DNA of 64,000 nucleotides, from NCBI GenBank assembly GCA_002633005.1, contig NMRA01000165.1, positions 221,958 through 285,957 of the forward strand, read 5' to 3'. The notes under the pieces were generated by a model, which was not told the DNA's origin, searched no databases, and saw nothing but the letters and a program-made list of their open reading frames with translations. The stretch is from Phoronis australis (taxonomy: Eukaryota; Phoronida; Phoronidae). Shown here piece by piece: positions 56,001 to 64,000 of this stretch (position 1 is its first letter; each line of letters opens with the position of its first letter). The position numbers were made by a program, and so were the translations under genes.

Positions 56001-57740
56001 CTTATTTCTATTTTAAGAAAGGAACAAGATGAGACCAGTTACATGATACTGAATTGCTAAATCAAAAGTTGTTGACAAACGGCGCAAGTTTATTGACCTC
56101 CCACTCCCTGTAACACAACAAACTATCAGTCAAACATGTTTTAAGTTTCCAGTTTAGTAAGATTGCACATTCATTTAAAGGCCTAAAATCTGAAATTTCG
56201 AACTAAAAACATTTTCTGATAGTTTAACATGCACCAAAAATGCTGCCTTTAATAAGAGGTCCACCCTGAACACATTACAATACTGGTAAACTTGTGTTAC
56301 CTCGCTGGATCAGCAAATGCAACAAATCATGTCTGAAATGCATTTCTCAACATAAGAGACAAACTTGTTGTAAGTCTCGAATGTGCATGTGCATTATCAT
56401 GTTAATTTCAGCAGCAGATGATAAACAGAAACTGTATTCCTATGCAACTGGAATGTATTAGATTTTTTAGTACTAGTCTCACCTCGCTTTCTTCTTGAAA
56501 GTAGGAAGAGGTAAAATGAAGATGTGTCCACTGATGTCTACGAACACAATCTTAACGTCAGCTGTACTTGAGTCAAAGCAAATATCAACCACTGGAGCAG
56601 GAAAGTGGTATATTACCTGTGAATACACCAAATCTACAAATCAAAATGTTGCTCATCAGTCAAAAGGTGTACATAGGTTACTGTTCCAAAGTAGTCTTAA
56701 AACTATGTAGTAGTTACTCCTTTTTCATCATAAAACTTCAGACTTGAAGCACTTGTCCTTCCACAGACGCGACAACGTTGTGGAAATGCAAGCAAACCAG
56801 GGGATCATGCAAGTTTGCTTTGCGAGATTCTTGCATCAACCAAATTCAGGCCTGGCCTCAGAAGTGATTTCTTTGCTTTGATTATCATTGCTGGAGGCCA
56901 GCCTAACAAGCTGCCTGAAAGCCAATTTTATGTGGCGTATGGTCTCAAGCAAAAACAATCTGCCAGCCACTTCTCTCAAAGTCCAGTAATCACTTTTCAT
57001 CTGAGCAATACTATATAACTACACTCAAACGACCTAAATATCAGACGTTTTGGCACATTTTCCATTATATTTAGTTGAAAATACTTCAAGTTGTAACAAT
57101 TTTTTTACTAAAATAAAGACTTACCTTTACGGAATTGTTGTTACTAAACCTTGTCATGTTTATGTCTTTATTGATCTTTAAAAAACACAAGTAGTAAACC
57201 CTTGGAGAACCTAAATACCAGACACCACAGTAAACTAACTAACCATATAATGGCTGTGGGCACCTTGTCACCAGATTGCAGCTTGAACACCTCGTAAAAA
57301 CGGTGAATGCATGAATAAAAAGAGTCTAATCGGTACGAGTAATACATTTTTGGAATCACCATGATCACGCTGACGAGAGGATTCAGAAAATAATAATATC
57401 AAGTATGTACATTAATGGAGTCGGATTGTAAACAATAACCCAAAGTTTAAGTGTCCAACCTTTATGTTTCTTATATATGGTTATGAGTGATCTGGAAATC
57501 CGAGTGCCTGTGGATACACTCATACAGCTAGCACTAAGCCGCCACTAGCAGGCTAGATTCGAACCGGATGGAGTCCGAAGCTCAATTCACTCAGCCACAC
57601 TGTCTCCTCCAGAATGTGTTCCTTACCTTTCTGTGGCGGTCCCTATACAAATGAACATTTTCTGCTAACCGAATGACAGTAATTTGTCGTTTTTTACTGT
57701 CAAAACAGTAACGTATTAGCTCACTGCCACTGAAGTCCAT
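49918..57740 (-). CDS. FAAP100: Fanconi anaemia core-complex subunit FAAP100
   Basis: FAAP100 pairs with FANCB and FANCL in the core complex that ubiquitinates FANCD2-FANCI at DNA crosslinks; nuclear. Exons found (minus strand): 57627-57740 (start), 56483-56616, 54833-55689, 52922-53713, 52221-52429, 49918-50010 (stop); the phases join to 732 residues. Human FAAP100 has 881. Matches to the human protein: the first propeller strands (NVHLYRD-RHRKVIYHFPAPV against ELVYVYDQEGG-FRFPDQV), the CVPGPVTCS…LYHTTP block (human CLPGPVLCA…VYHSTP), LLFAVLKSGRVKF (human LLALSAKGRLMTC), LGDGWTVSI (human LDQGWTLCI), IRAVSPDGCQVSL (human IQGVAPDGANVHL), and a C-terminal EVKVELECI…YWQLRKKPL. One exon of ~35-40 residues may be missing between the last two. 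Exon 3 has a Ser-rich insert. Convergent with TFG, 1.4 kb apart. Confidence 0.88.
50011..52220. other. FAAP100: FAAP100 intron 5, mostly unassigned
   Basis: Plus-strand open frames at 50113-50361 (with AKAVVHHSRKIMPISG) and 50517-50882 look somewhat protein-like but match nothing I recognise, and are probably a decayed transposon. A G-run with one N lies at about 51697-51710. I could not find the expected extra FAAP100 exon here. Confidence 0.3.
52221..52429 (-). CDS. FAAP100: FAAP100 exon 5
   Basis: 209 nt, acceptor ATTTCAG, donor TTCAG/GTATGC. DEQSFLQFLFHGSLVKPTS, DFIRAVSPDGCQVSLSVS, LLLWSVMSSLHAKIQ. Confidence 0.87.
52922..53713 (-). CDS. FAAP100: FAAP100 exon 4
   Basis: 792 nt, acceptor TGCAG, donor CCTG/GTAAAT. 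Begins NSPELLFAVLKSGRVKF, then a helical stretch RLKDLLTRIGAVHRQLNR (coiled-coil segment after the propeller), then ALGDGWTVSIGLE. Retention of the next intron would give Lys-stop at once, so the open frame's own stop at 52914 is probably not used. Confidence 0.88.
53796..54062 (-). mobile_element. Penelope-like element C-terminal fragment
   Basis: The minus ORF reads HFFSLDDVTILDREENWFRR and GVKEAIYERVENPSLN, the conserved block that follows the GIY-YIG domain in Penelope-like elements. It lies in FAAP100 intron 3. Confidence 0.7.
54150..54350 (+). mobile_element. Penelope-like GIY-YIG fragment, opposite strand
   Basis: The plus strand reads YGILCSDPGSEEAYIGETKQ and VLKS, a GIY-YIG motif (YGI...AYIGE). 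It sits back to back with the minus-strand C-terminal piece at 53796-54062, so at least one inversion or two insertions are involved. Confidence 0.6.
54690..54780 (-). mobile_element. Diverged LINE fragment
   Basis: Matches 13065-13135 (ggtgccaagttaagttgcag against ggtgccgagctaggttgcag, then tccagtaa/cctagtaa and tggatca), the C-terminal region of the RNase H-bearing LINE. Heavily mutated. Confidence 0.55.
54833..55689 (-). CDS. FAAP100: FAAP100 exon 3 (large propeller exon)
   Basis: 857 nt, acceptor TTTCAG, donor GGTG/GTGAGT. Includes a Ser-rich stretch of about 30 residues, then ILLSPGDGHIFYIPLPS, LLVTCSGHLVAISSDGHCLK and CVPGPVTCSH. Confidence 0.88.
55875..56003. repeat. 33-bp minisatellite, four units
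   Basis: Units start at 55875, 55908, 55941 and 55974 (tctgaagcactagccgtcag, then tcaagtatatgag). The last unit is partial. It lies in FAAP100 intron 2, ~190 bp upstream of exon 3. Confidence 0.95.
56483..56616 (-). CDS. FAAP100: FAAP100 exon 2
   Basis: 134 nt between ACAG and GCGAG/GTGAGA. VIYHFPAPVVDICFDSS and then IVFVDISGHIFILPLP, beta-propeller-like strands. Not visible as a stand-alone ORF because it lacks an ATG. Confidence 0.85.
57510..57620 (-). mobile_element. tRNA-derived SINE head (copy 1)
   Basis: The minus strand reads GTGTGGCTGAGTGAATTGAG (box A) and GGTTCGAATCTAGC (box B), a well-kept pol III promoter pair. It abuts the donor site of FAAP100 exon 1. Confidence 0.65.
57627..57740 (-). 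CDS. FAAP100: FAAP100 exon 1 (start codon)
   Basis: 114 nt: MDFSGSELIRYCFDSKKRQI, then TVIRLAENVHLYRDRHRK, donor AAG/GTAAGG in phase 0. It lies inside the left copy of a 2.18-kb direct duplication. The only amino-acid change in the other copy is Gly5 to Asp. Confidence 0.82.
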
Positions 57741-58599
57741 TTGATAAACCCGGAAGTACATTCATAATTCGGCGGGAAATAATAACACACCAAAATATCA
57801 TGTTTTTGTGATTTCATATTATCATAGTGAGCATATTAAATTATGAAAAATTTATAATTATTTCAATTTTTAAATTACACACTTTATTAATTTTTGTACT
57901 CTCTGAAAACATTTACCAAACAACAAAAAGTTCTAAACTACCGCTAGATGTCATAACCTCCAACCATCGGCGAGCAGGGGCACATTCGTCTGCAAGTAAG
58001 TTTATTTCATCAGTTCGTGGCTTTTGTTCTAATCTTATAAAAGAAATGAAATAATCCCTATTTTTCCAGAAAGCGAAGTACATTTCACAAACTATCATTC
58101 CCATATTCCGACGAGGCTGTCCCATATCCAAGCAAGAAATGGCCAACGCGTGCGCCACTGTTCATCAATTCATCAGCTGACAGCTGTTTGATTCATGTGA
58201 ATCACAGCACAGACGCTCGAATTTCCTGATGGCTCATAACCATATGTTTTTGTAGTAGTGAGTGACGTCAGTGGTGATCGAGAAACAGACAAACTCAAGT
58301 GCCTGTGATGCAGCCTCGGCCCAGGCACAACACAGCTTACCCTCTGACACAGCGCCACCTATTCTGCAAAGTGGCCCCGTAGAAACATGACGAGTGACAC
58401 ACGGAATTCGGTGTGTGGGCAGGGATATACCTAGGTTTCAAAACCCCGCTCGCCGGCTGTGCGAGTGAGCCAGAAAATCTATAATCGCCCAATGCAGCCC
58501 AAACAAAGTTCAGTCGCCTGGCCATAGTGCGTCGGTCACCACAAACTTGCTGCCATCGTCAATAAAAATGATTGTTTCGTGCGTTGATGTCACCATCTA

Positions 58600-59105
58600 T
58601 TAGGGCTAGTATAGTTTTTAAAAATGAACATTTCTAGAGATAAGAATTATCCCTCTTTTCTCAATTAGATGTCTTGGAGTCTTGCCGCTGCAATTGGAAA
58701 CTGGCCGTTTCGGTACAGTACTCCGGTTGAGGAGTGTTTGTGTGATTTTTGTTCTTCCTTATGCATACAGGATGAAATACATTTTCTTTGCTCATGTGAT
58801 CTCTACACTGATCTCAGAACGGGGTTATTTGCAAAGGTCATGTTGGTCTGCCCCTCATTTGGTGCAATTAGGAATTCAGAATTAAATTGTTTTCTCATGG
58901 CAGACGAAAAAGTTTGTTATTTACTAATGATTAATAGTGATTGAGAAGGTTGGTTTGATTTTTTTTTCTCAAATGCATACATGTATGTGTTGCCTATTTT
59001 TTTTACGTTCTCTTTGGAAATGGCGACTTACAAGCCCAAGTTGTGGCTGGGTAGCAGTTGCTACTGGTCACTAAAATAAATGATTATTGATTTATTGTAT
59101 TTACT
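58600..59105 (+). mobile_element. LINE 3' fragment (copy 1)
   Basis: The plus frame has AAAIGNWPFRYSTPVEECLC, CDFCSSLCIQDEIHFLCSCD and LYTDLRTGLF, the C-terminal Cys/His block of an endonuclease-type LINE. Ends in an AT-rich tandem tail (gattattgatttattg). Confidence 0.72.
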
Positions 59106-59330
59106 GGGAAAATACTCAATCACGCAGTCAATTTACTTCGCTTGGAAATGTCAACATGGCAGATCCATTTTCAACAGCATCCAGGAACTCCTCAAACATA
59201 GTGAAAACTCAATGCAGTCTGTAACTTTATTGTTCTAGGGCAAGTCAGTTTGTGGACAGCACTTTTCATTGCAGTTATCTCAATATCTACCAGGATTGCA
59301 TTGGCGAAGTTTTGGATAACCGTTAGTGGA

Positions 59331-59583
59331 CATGCGCGCACCCAGAGCCTTCGATATGGGGGGCTCGAATTCCCAACGTTGTGGACCATTTGCTAACAAA
59401 AGAGCGGGCGGACTAAAAAACAATGGGAGCACCTCTGTAAATTGCGACTTTGCGCTTATTTAGTGGGCTTTTGTCCCATTTTCTCGAACTTTTTGGTCTC
59501 TCGGGGGCGGTCCTTTTTTCCCACTTCACCAATTGGGAGGGCTCGTTTGAGCCCCCTGAGCCCCCCCCCTGGGTGCGCGCATG
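59331..59583. mobile_element. MITE with CATGCGCGC ends (copy 3)
   Basis: 253 bp, ends CATGCGCGCACCCAG in inverted orientation, flanked by GTGGA on both sides (59326-59330, 59584-59588), a clean 5-bp target duplication. Confidence 0.85.
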
Positions 59584-59733
59584 GTGGAGTCAACTTTACA
59601 TTTACTAGGATAGTGTTACTCATTTTGTGCATGGCAATGTTTGAAAATATGAGCACCCATTATATAGATCTGCCATTTGCACATACATGATGGGTACATA
59701 TCAACCTTCAGTGTTGCTCAGGTCAACACATTA

Positions 59734-60480
59734 CGGTAAAGTCGCGTGATTTTCGGACACTGAAAATTAATTCCAATAGAAAAAGTTCATTCTTGGACGA
59801 ATCTCGCGAAATATCATTTTGTGGTGTCCGAATTTGGCGAACCTCCAAATTTGAGTTTCCGCTAGTGTCCGAATTTCGTGGATGAGCGGTCGTAGCATCA
59901 ACAATGCTGGCTCGGTCATTTGATAGCAGTATAATTGCAGGTAAATGAGACTCAAATGGTCTGAGCGATTAATTTTTGAAAATCTGGCTTTCCCAATAAG
60001 AAATGTGCGCCGTCGACGCACAAAGACCGTTCCCAACAAGTGTTGGTTCTTCTTTTCAAAGATGTGCTTTCTCAATATGAAATATTCGGCTTGCATTGCC
60101 GATGCTCAAAAACCGTTCTCCGCAAGTGACGGAATCTTTTCAAAACTGCGCTATCCCACTTGAAATATCGGGCTGCGTTGCGAAGAGTCTTCCTGGTGAC
60201 AAATATGGGCTTTTCAATGAGTGGGTCTGGTTTGCGTTGTTGACGCACATGAAACGTTAGACAACCGATTCTCTTTTGTAAAAATGCGTTTTCTCAATAA
60301 CAAAAATGTCGAGTTTGCGCTGTGAACGCATGGTTTCCCAATAAAATGCTGGAATTGCGTATTCGGCGCACAAAGAGGGTTCCCGACCATCAAAACATGC
60401 GCTTTCTCAATTTTAACGAATTTTGCATTAAACGTAACAGTAATGGATGTGGGAACGAGTTCAATGAAGAAAGTGACGAA
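59734..60480. repeat. Unique lead-in and degenerate ~80-bp tandem array (array about 59985-60430)
   Basis: About six diverged units recur with 'ctttctcaataagaaatat', 'tttgcgttg-cgacgcaca' and 'ccgttcccgacaag' blocks. Anchors fall near 59988, 60067, 60150, 60210, 60289, 60331 and 60412, so most spacings are ~80 bp with two short ones. No ORF. Confidence 0.6.
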
Positions 60481-60899
60481 CAATGACAAGAACATAGCAT
60501 ATATTTATGTTTGTTAAACGTATCCATGCATTGTCTGCTGGTTACAAACCGAAACGCAAGTTAACTNTAGACATTTATGCAATCATCCATTTTGGAACGA
60601 CTTCCTTGGAAGTCTAAATTGGCACCCTCTCTCAGTCAAATCAAAATGAGGCCACGCTATAAAAAACGAGACGATGTTGTACATTCAATGCAGTGCACTA
60701 TAGCGGAATGGAAACTGAAGTCATTCATTTCTCAGATTATGCTTCAGGTAAGATTTCATAAAAACATCTGATATTTAGGTACAATATGCCAATAGTAATA
60801 GTAGTAATACAACATTGCCATTTGGTGGTCGACAAGACAATATAGACTTTTTCATTTCACATTCAAAATCTAGCTAGTATTACGAAGTGATAATCTCAT

Positions 60900-61015
60900 T
60901 CATTACCTTGCATACATTCACTGGTAAGACCGAGCTCAGAGGAGTAGGAGATACTTGTGTGCAATGCTCGATTATCTGCCAATGAAGCCTGGATTCGAAC
61001 TAGCCTTGGTGCAAA
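60900..61015 (-). mobile_element. tRNA-derived SINE, second copy of the TFG-intron family
   Basis: Shares taagaccgagctcagag and gtgcaatgctcgatt with 40380-40460. The minus strand has box B AGTTCGAATCCAGGC. The box A side is lost. Confidence 0.6.
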
Positions 61016-61484
61016 GCTGTAAGCTAAATGTACAGCTTTGCTCCAATATGGGTTAAATATTGACCAGATAAAATCTGACACCAAATGAGTGTCATTAAAA
61101 ACTACAGTCTTCCTTGAGTAAACTAAATTATTTAATGATGTTGGAAAAAATGGCATTCTACTGTTGTTCTGCTGCTAAAGTTGTAGAGCGATATTTTGTG
61201 TCGGCTTTCGGCGCCATGAAATATTGCATCACCTATTGGCTCGTTTCTTTTTTCGCAGATTCAAAACTGTTCTACTTCCACCGAACTGGTTTCATTTAGT
61301 TACAAGTTTTCAGTATTTTAATTCCAGCAAATCGGATTTAAGGATCAATTTTGCTGCAGCGAAGCTGTCATTATCTGCCGAGAGATGTCGGAAAATTTCA
61401 GGAAATTGCGCGTGCGCGTGACACAAGCATACTGACAATAGTCTTTGTTGTAGGGTAATCTCGCGGCTATTACTACATCTCGAT

Positions 61485-61566
61485 ACAGCTAGTAGCTGGG
61501 TAGATTCGAACCGGATGGAGTCCGAAGCTCAATTCACTCAGCCACACTGTCTCCTCCAGAATGTGT
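61485..61566 (-). mobile_element. tRNA-derived SINE head (copy 2)
   Basis: Same box A and box B as at 57510-57620, copied with the 2.18-kb duplication. Confidence 0.65.
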
Positions 61567-61573
61567 TCCTTAC

Positions 61574-61687
61574 CTTTCTGTGGCGATCCCTATACAAATG
61601 AACATTTTCTGCTAACCGAATGACAGTAATTTGTCGTTTTTTACTGTCAAAACAGTAACGTATTAACTCACTGTCACTGAAGTCCAT
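61574..61687 (-). pseudogene. Orphan duplicate of FAAP100 exon 1
   Basis: Intact 38-codon copy with its donor site (AAG/GTAAGG) and one missense change (Gly5 to Asp). No other FAAP100 exons follow on its 3' side before the SINE and array, so it could act only as an alternative first exon spliced to 56616, or be inert. Confidence 0.65.
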
Positions 61688-62559
61688 TTGATAAACCCGG
61701 AAGTACATTCATAATTCGGCGGGAAATAACAACACACCAAAATATCATGTTTTTGTGATTTCATATTATCCTAGTGAGCATATTAAATTACGAAAAAAAA
61801 TTATAATTATTTCAACTCTTAAATTACACACTTTATTAATTTTTGTACTCTCTGAAAAAATATACCAAACAACAAAAAGTTCTAAACTACCGCTAGAGGT
61901 CATAACCTCCACCCATCGGCGAGCAGGGGCACATTCGTCTGCAAGTAAGTTTTTATCTTTCGTCAGTTCGTGGCTTTTGTTCTAATCTTATGAAAGAAAT
62001 GAAATAATCCATATTTTTCCAGAAAGCAAGGTACATTTCACAAACTATCATTCCGGCCCATATTCCGACGAGGCTGTCTCATATCCAAGCAAGAAATGGC
62101 CAACGCGTGCGCCACTGCCTTGTGGCTTGTTCATCACTTCATCGGCTGTTCATCATTCATGTGAATCTCAGCACAGGCGCTCGATTTTCCTGATGGCTCA
62201 TAACCATATGCTTTTTAGTAGTGAGTGACGTCAGACAAACTCAAGTGCCTGTAATGCAGCCTCAGCCCATGCACAGCATGTAGCCTACTCTCTGACACAG
62301 CGCCACCCATGGCCATACTGCAAAGTGGCCCTGTAGAAACATGACGAACGACACACGGAATTCGGTGTGTGGGAAGGGATATACCCAGGTTTCAAAACCC
62401 CGCTCGCCGGCTGGGCGAGTGAGCCAGAAAATCTATACTCGCCCAGCCCAAACAAAGTTCAGTCGCCCGGCCATAGTGCGTCGGTCACCACAAACTTGCT
62501 GTCAACGTCAATAAAAATGATCGTTTCATGCGTTGATGTCACCATCTATTAGGGCTAGT

Positions 62560-63055
62560 ATAGTTTTTGAAAATGAACATTTCTAGAGAAAAGAATTATC
62601 CCTCTTTTCTCAATTTAGATGTATTGGAGTCTTCATGCCGCTGCAATTGGAAACTGGCCGTTTCGGTATAGTACTCCTGTTGAGGAGCGTTTGTGCGATT
62701 TTTGTTCTGCCTTATGCGTAGAGGATGAAATAAATTTCCTTTGCTCATGTGATCTCTACACTGATCTCAGAACTGGGTTATTTGCAGAGGTCATGTTGGT
62801 CTGCCCCTCATTTGGTGTGCAAGGAATTCAGAATTAAATTGTTTTCTCATGGCAGACAAAAAAGGTGGTTATTTACTAATAATTAATAGTGATTGAAAAG
62901 GTTGGTTTGATTTTCTTTTTCTCAAATGCATACATGTATGTGTTGCCTATTTTTTGTACGTTCTCTTTGGAAATGGCGACTTACAAGCCCAAGTTTTGGC
63001 TGGGTAGCAATTGTTACTGGTCACTAAAATAAATGATTATTGATTGATTGTATTT
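62560..63055 (+). mobile_element. LINE 3' fragment (copy 2)
   Basis: Copied with the duplication: GNWPFRYSTPVEERLCDFCS and EDEINFLCSCDLYTDLRTGL. A small indel stops the frame earlier than in copy 1. Confidence 0.72.
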
Positions 63056-63283
63056 ACTGGGAAAATACTCAATCGCGCAGTCAATTTACTTCACTTGGAA
63101 ATGTCAACATGGCAGATCCATTTTCAACAGCATCCAGAAACTCCTCAAACATAGTGAAAACTCAATGCAGTCAGTAACTTTATTGTTCTGGGGCAAGTCA
63201 GTTTGTGGACAGCACTTTTCTTCGCAGTTATCTCAATATCTACCAGGATTGCATTGGTCAAGTTTTGGATAACCGTTAGTGGA

Positions 63284-63533
63284 CATGCACTCACCCAGAG
63301 CCTTCGATATGGGGGGCTCGAATTCCCAACGTTGTGGACCATTTGCTAACAAAAGAGCGGGCTTACTAAAAAAAAATGGGAGCACCTCTGTAAATTGCGA
63401 CTTTGCGCTTATTTAGTGGACTTTTGTCCCATTTTCTCGAACTTTTTGGTCTCTCGGGGGCGGTCCTTTTTCCCACTTCGCCAATTGGGAGGGCTCGTTT
63501 GAGCCCCCTGAGCCCCCCCTGGGTGCGCGCATG
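63284..63533. mobile_element. MITE with CATGCGCGC ends (copy 4)
   Basis: Same insertion as copy 3, carried by the segmental duplication (same GTGGA flanks). The left end has mutated to CATGCACTCACCC. Confidence 0.85.
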
Positions 63534-63683
63534 GTGGAGTCAATTTTACATTTACTAGGATAGTGTTACTCATTTTGTTCATGGCAATGTTTGAAAATAT
63601 GAGCACCCATTATATAGATCTGCCATTTGCACATACATGATGGGTACATATCAACCTTCAGTGTTGCTCAGGTCAACACATTA

Positions 63684-64000
63684 ACAAGGTGATTGTATCT
63701 CACAATGTAATTTAAACTCATATAGGGCAATAAACACAGTATAGGGTGTTGCAATGCTACATCTACGTTATAAACTGTAATGTCTTTGGGTAAGGTATTT
63801 TTCTGTAAACCTTGTTTAATGACTCATATACTAGACATGCGAAATTGAATGTGCTCTCTTTTTGACGTAAACTGTGAAAAATGTTGATGACAGAACAGCT
63901 AAGCAGCTGAATCAGTGTAAGTACACAAGGTACATAGCTACAGGGTTAATTTGATTGCCTTGTTCAATGTTGTACTAGCTAAGATGTTATGGACATTTAA
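63684..64000. other. Right edge, nothing recognised
   Basis: AT-rich sequence beyond the end of the duplication. No ORF or repeat that I can support. Confidence 0.4.

Larger units (their letters stand above)
57554..59733. repeat. 2.18-kb direct duplication, left copy
   Basis: Nearly the same length as, and mostly identical to, 61501-63683. It contains a SINE end, FAAP100 exon 1 and its upstream region, a LINE 3' fragment and a MITE. Differences are scattered substitutions and small indels, a few percent by eye. Confidence 0.92.
61501..63683. repeat. 2.18-kb direct duplication, right copy
   Basis: Partner of 57554-59733, in the same orientation and ~3.95 kb downstream. Both copies end at the same point (…ggtcaacacatta) and then diverge completely. 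Confidence 0.92.

Noticed and set aside
57168-57368. Minus ORF MIMVIPKMYYSY... as an extra FAAP100 exon between exons 1 and 2
   Set aside because: Exons 1 and 2 already join in phase with homology across the junction, and this ORF lies in a repeat shared with 36510-36690.

Overview
The window is nuclear DNA from a multicellular animal. Genes are split into exons with GT-AG introns, about half of the sequence is dispersed repeats, and the proteins are animal ones. The repeats include non-LTR retrotransposons, Penelope-like elements, a Kolobok-type THAP transposon, a hAT MITE and tRNA-derived SINEs. Together with a FAAP100 orthologue and an otopetrin, this fits a marine invertebrate, most plausibly an invertebrate deuterostome (echinoderm, hemichordate or cephalochordate). 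That placement is inference; the species cannot be fixed from the sequence alone.

Four protein-coding genes are supported. (1) 1545-20325, minus strand: the first ~207 residues of S-adenosylmethionine decarboxylase (AMD1), rebuilt exon by exon. The 3' exons lie left of base 1. Exon 4 is present twice, and the intron between exons 5 and 6 has the complete signature of a minor-spliceosome (U12) AT-AC intron. (2) 26947-28812, plus strand: an intact single-exon otopetrin proton channel. (3) 39860-48480, plus strand: TFG (PB1 domain, coiled coil, P/Q-rich tail) in seven coding exons. (4) 49918-57740, minus strand: FAAP100, a Fanconi anaemia core-complex subunit, convergent with TFG. Its first exon and upstream region are copied ~4 kb away.

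Layout: 1-20.3 kb is AMD1 with repeat-filled introns, including a LINE at 2.5-3.65 kb, a hAT MITE at 3.8 kb, a tandem duplication at 8.46-13.1 kb, and an unassigned ORF on the opposite strand at 17.9-18.4 kb. 20.4-23 kb is unassigned. 23.06-24.88 kb is a THAP-bearing Kolobok derivative nested in another inverted-repeat element. 25.7-26.75 kb holds a fold-back element and a MITE. Otopetrin follows. 28.9-39.8 kb is intergenic: LINE and Penelope pieces, a GC-rich minisatellite, GT microsatellites, a MITE, a SINE and a possible solo LTR. TFG and FAAP100 then fill 39.8-57.7 kb. 57.55-63.68 kb is a pair of 2.18-kb direct repeats separated by a degenerate ~80-bp array and a SINE.

The genes are unrelated in function (polyamine synthesis, proton conduction, ER export, DNA crosslink repair), and I see no sign of a joint pathway or operon. 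The two observations most worth checking are the U12 AT-AC intron and the duplicated exon 4, both in AMD1. The tandem duplications may be real, or may be divergent haplotypes assembled side by side.
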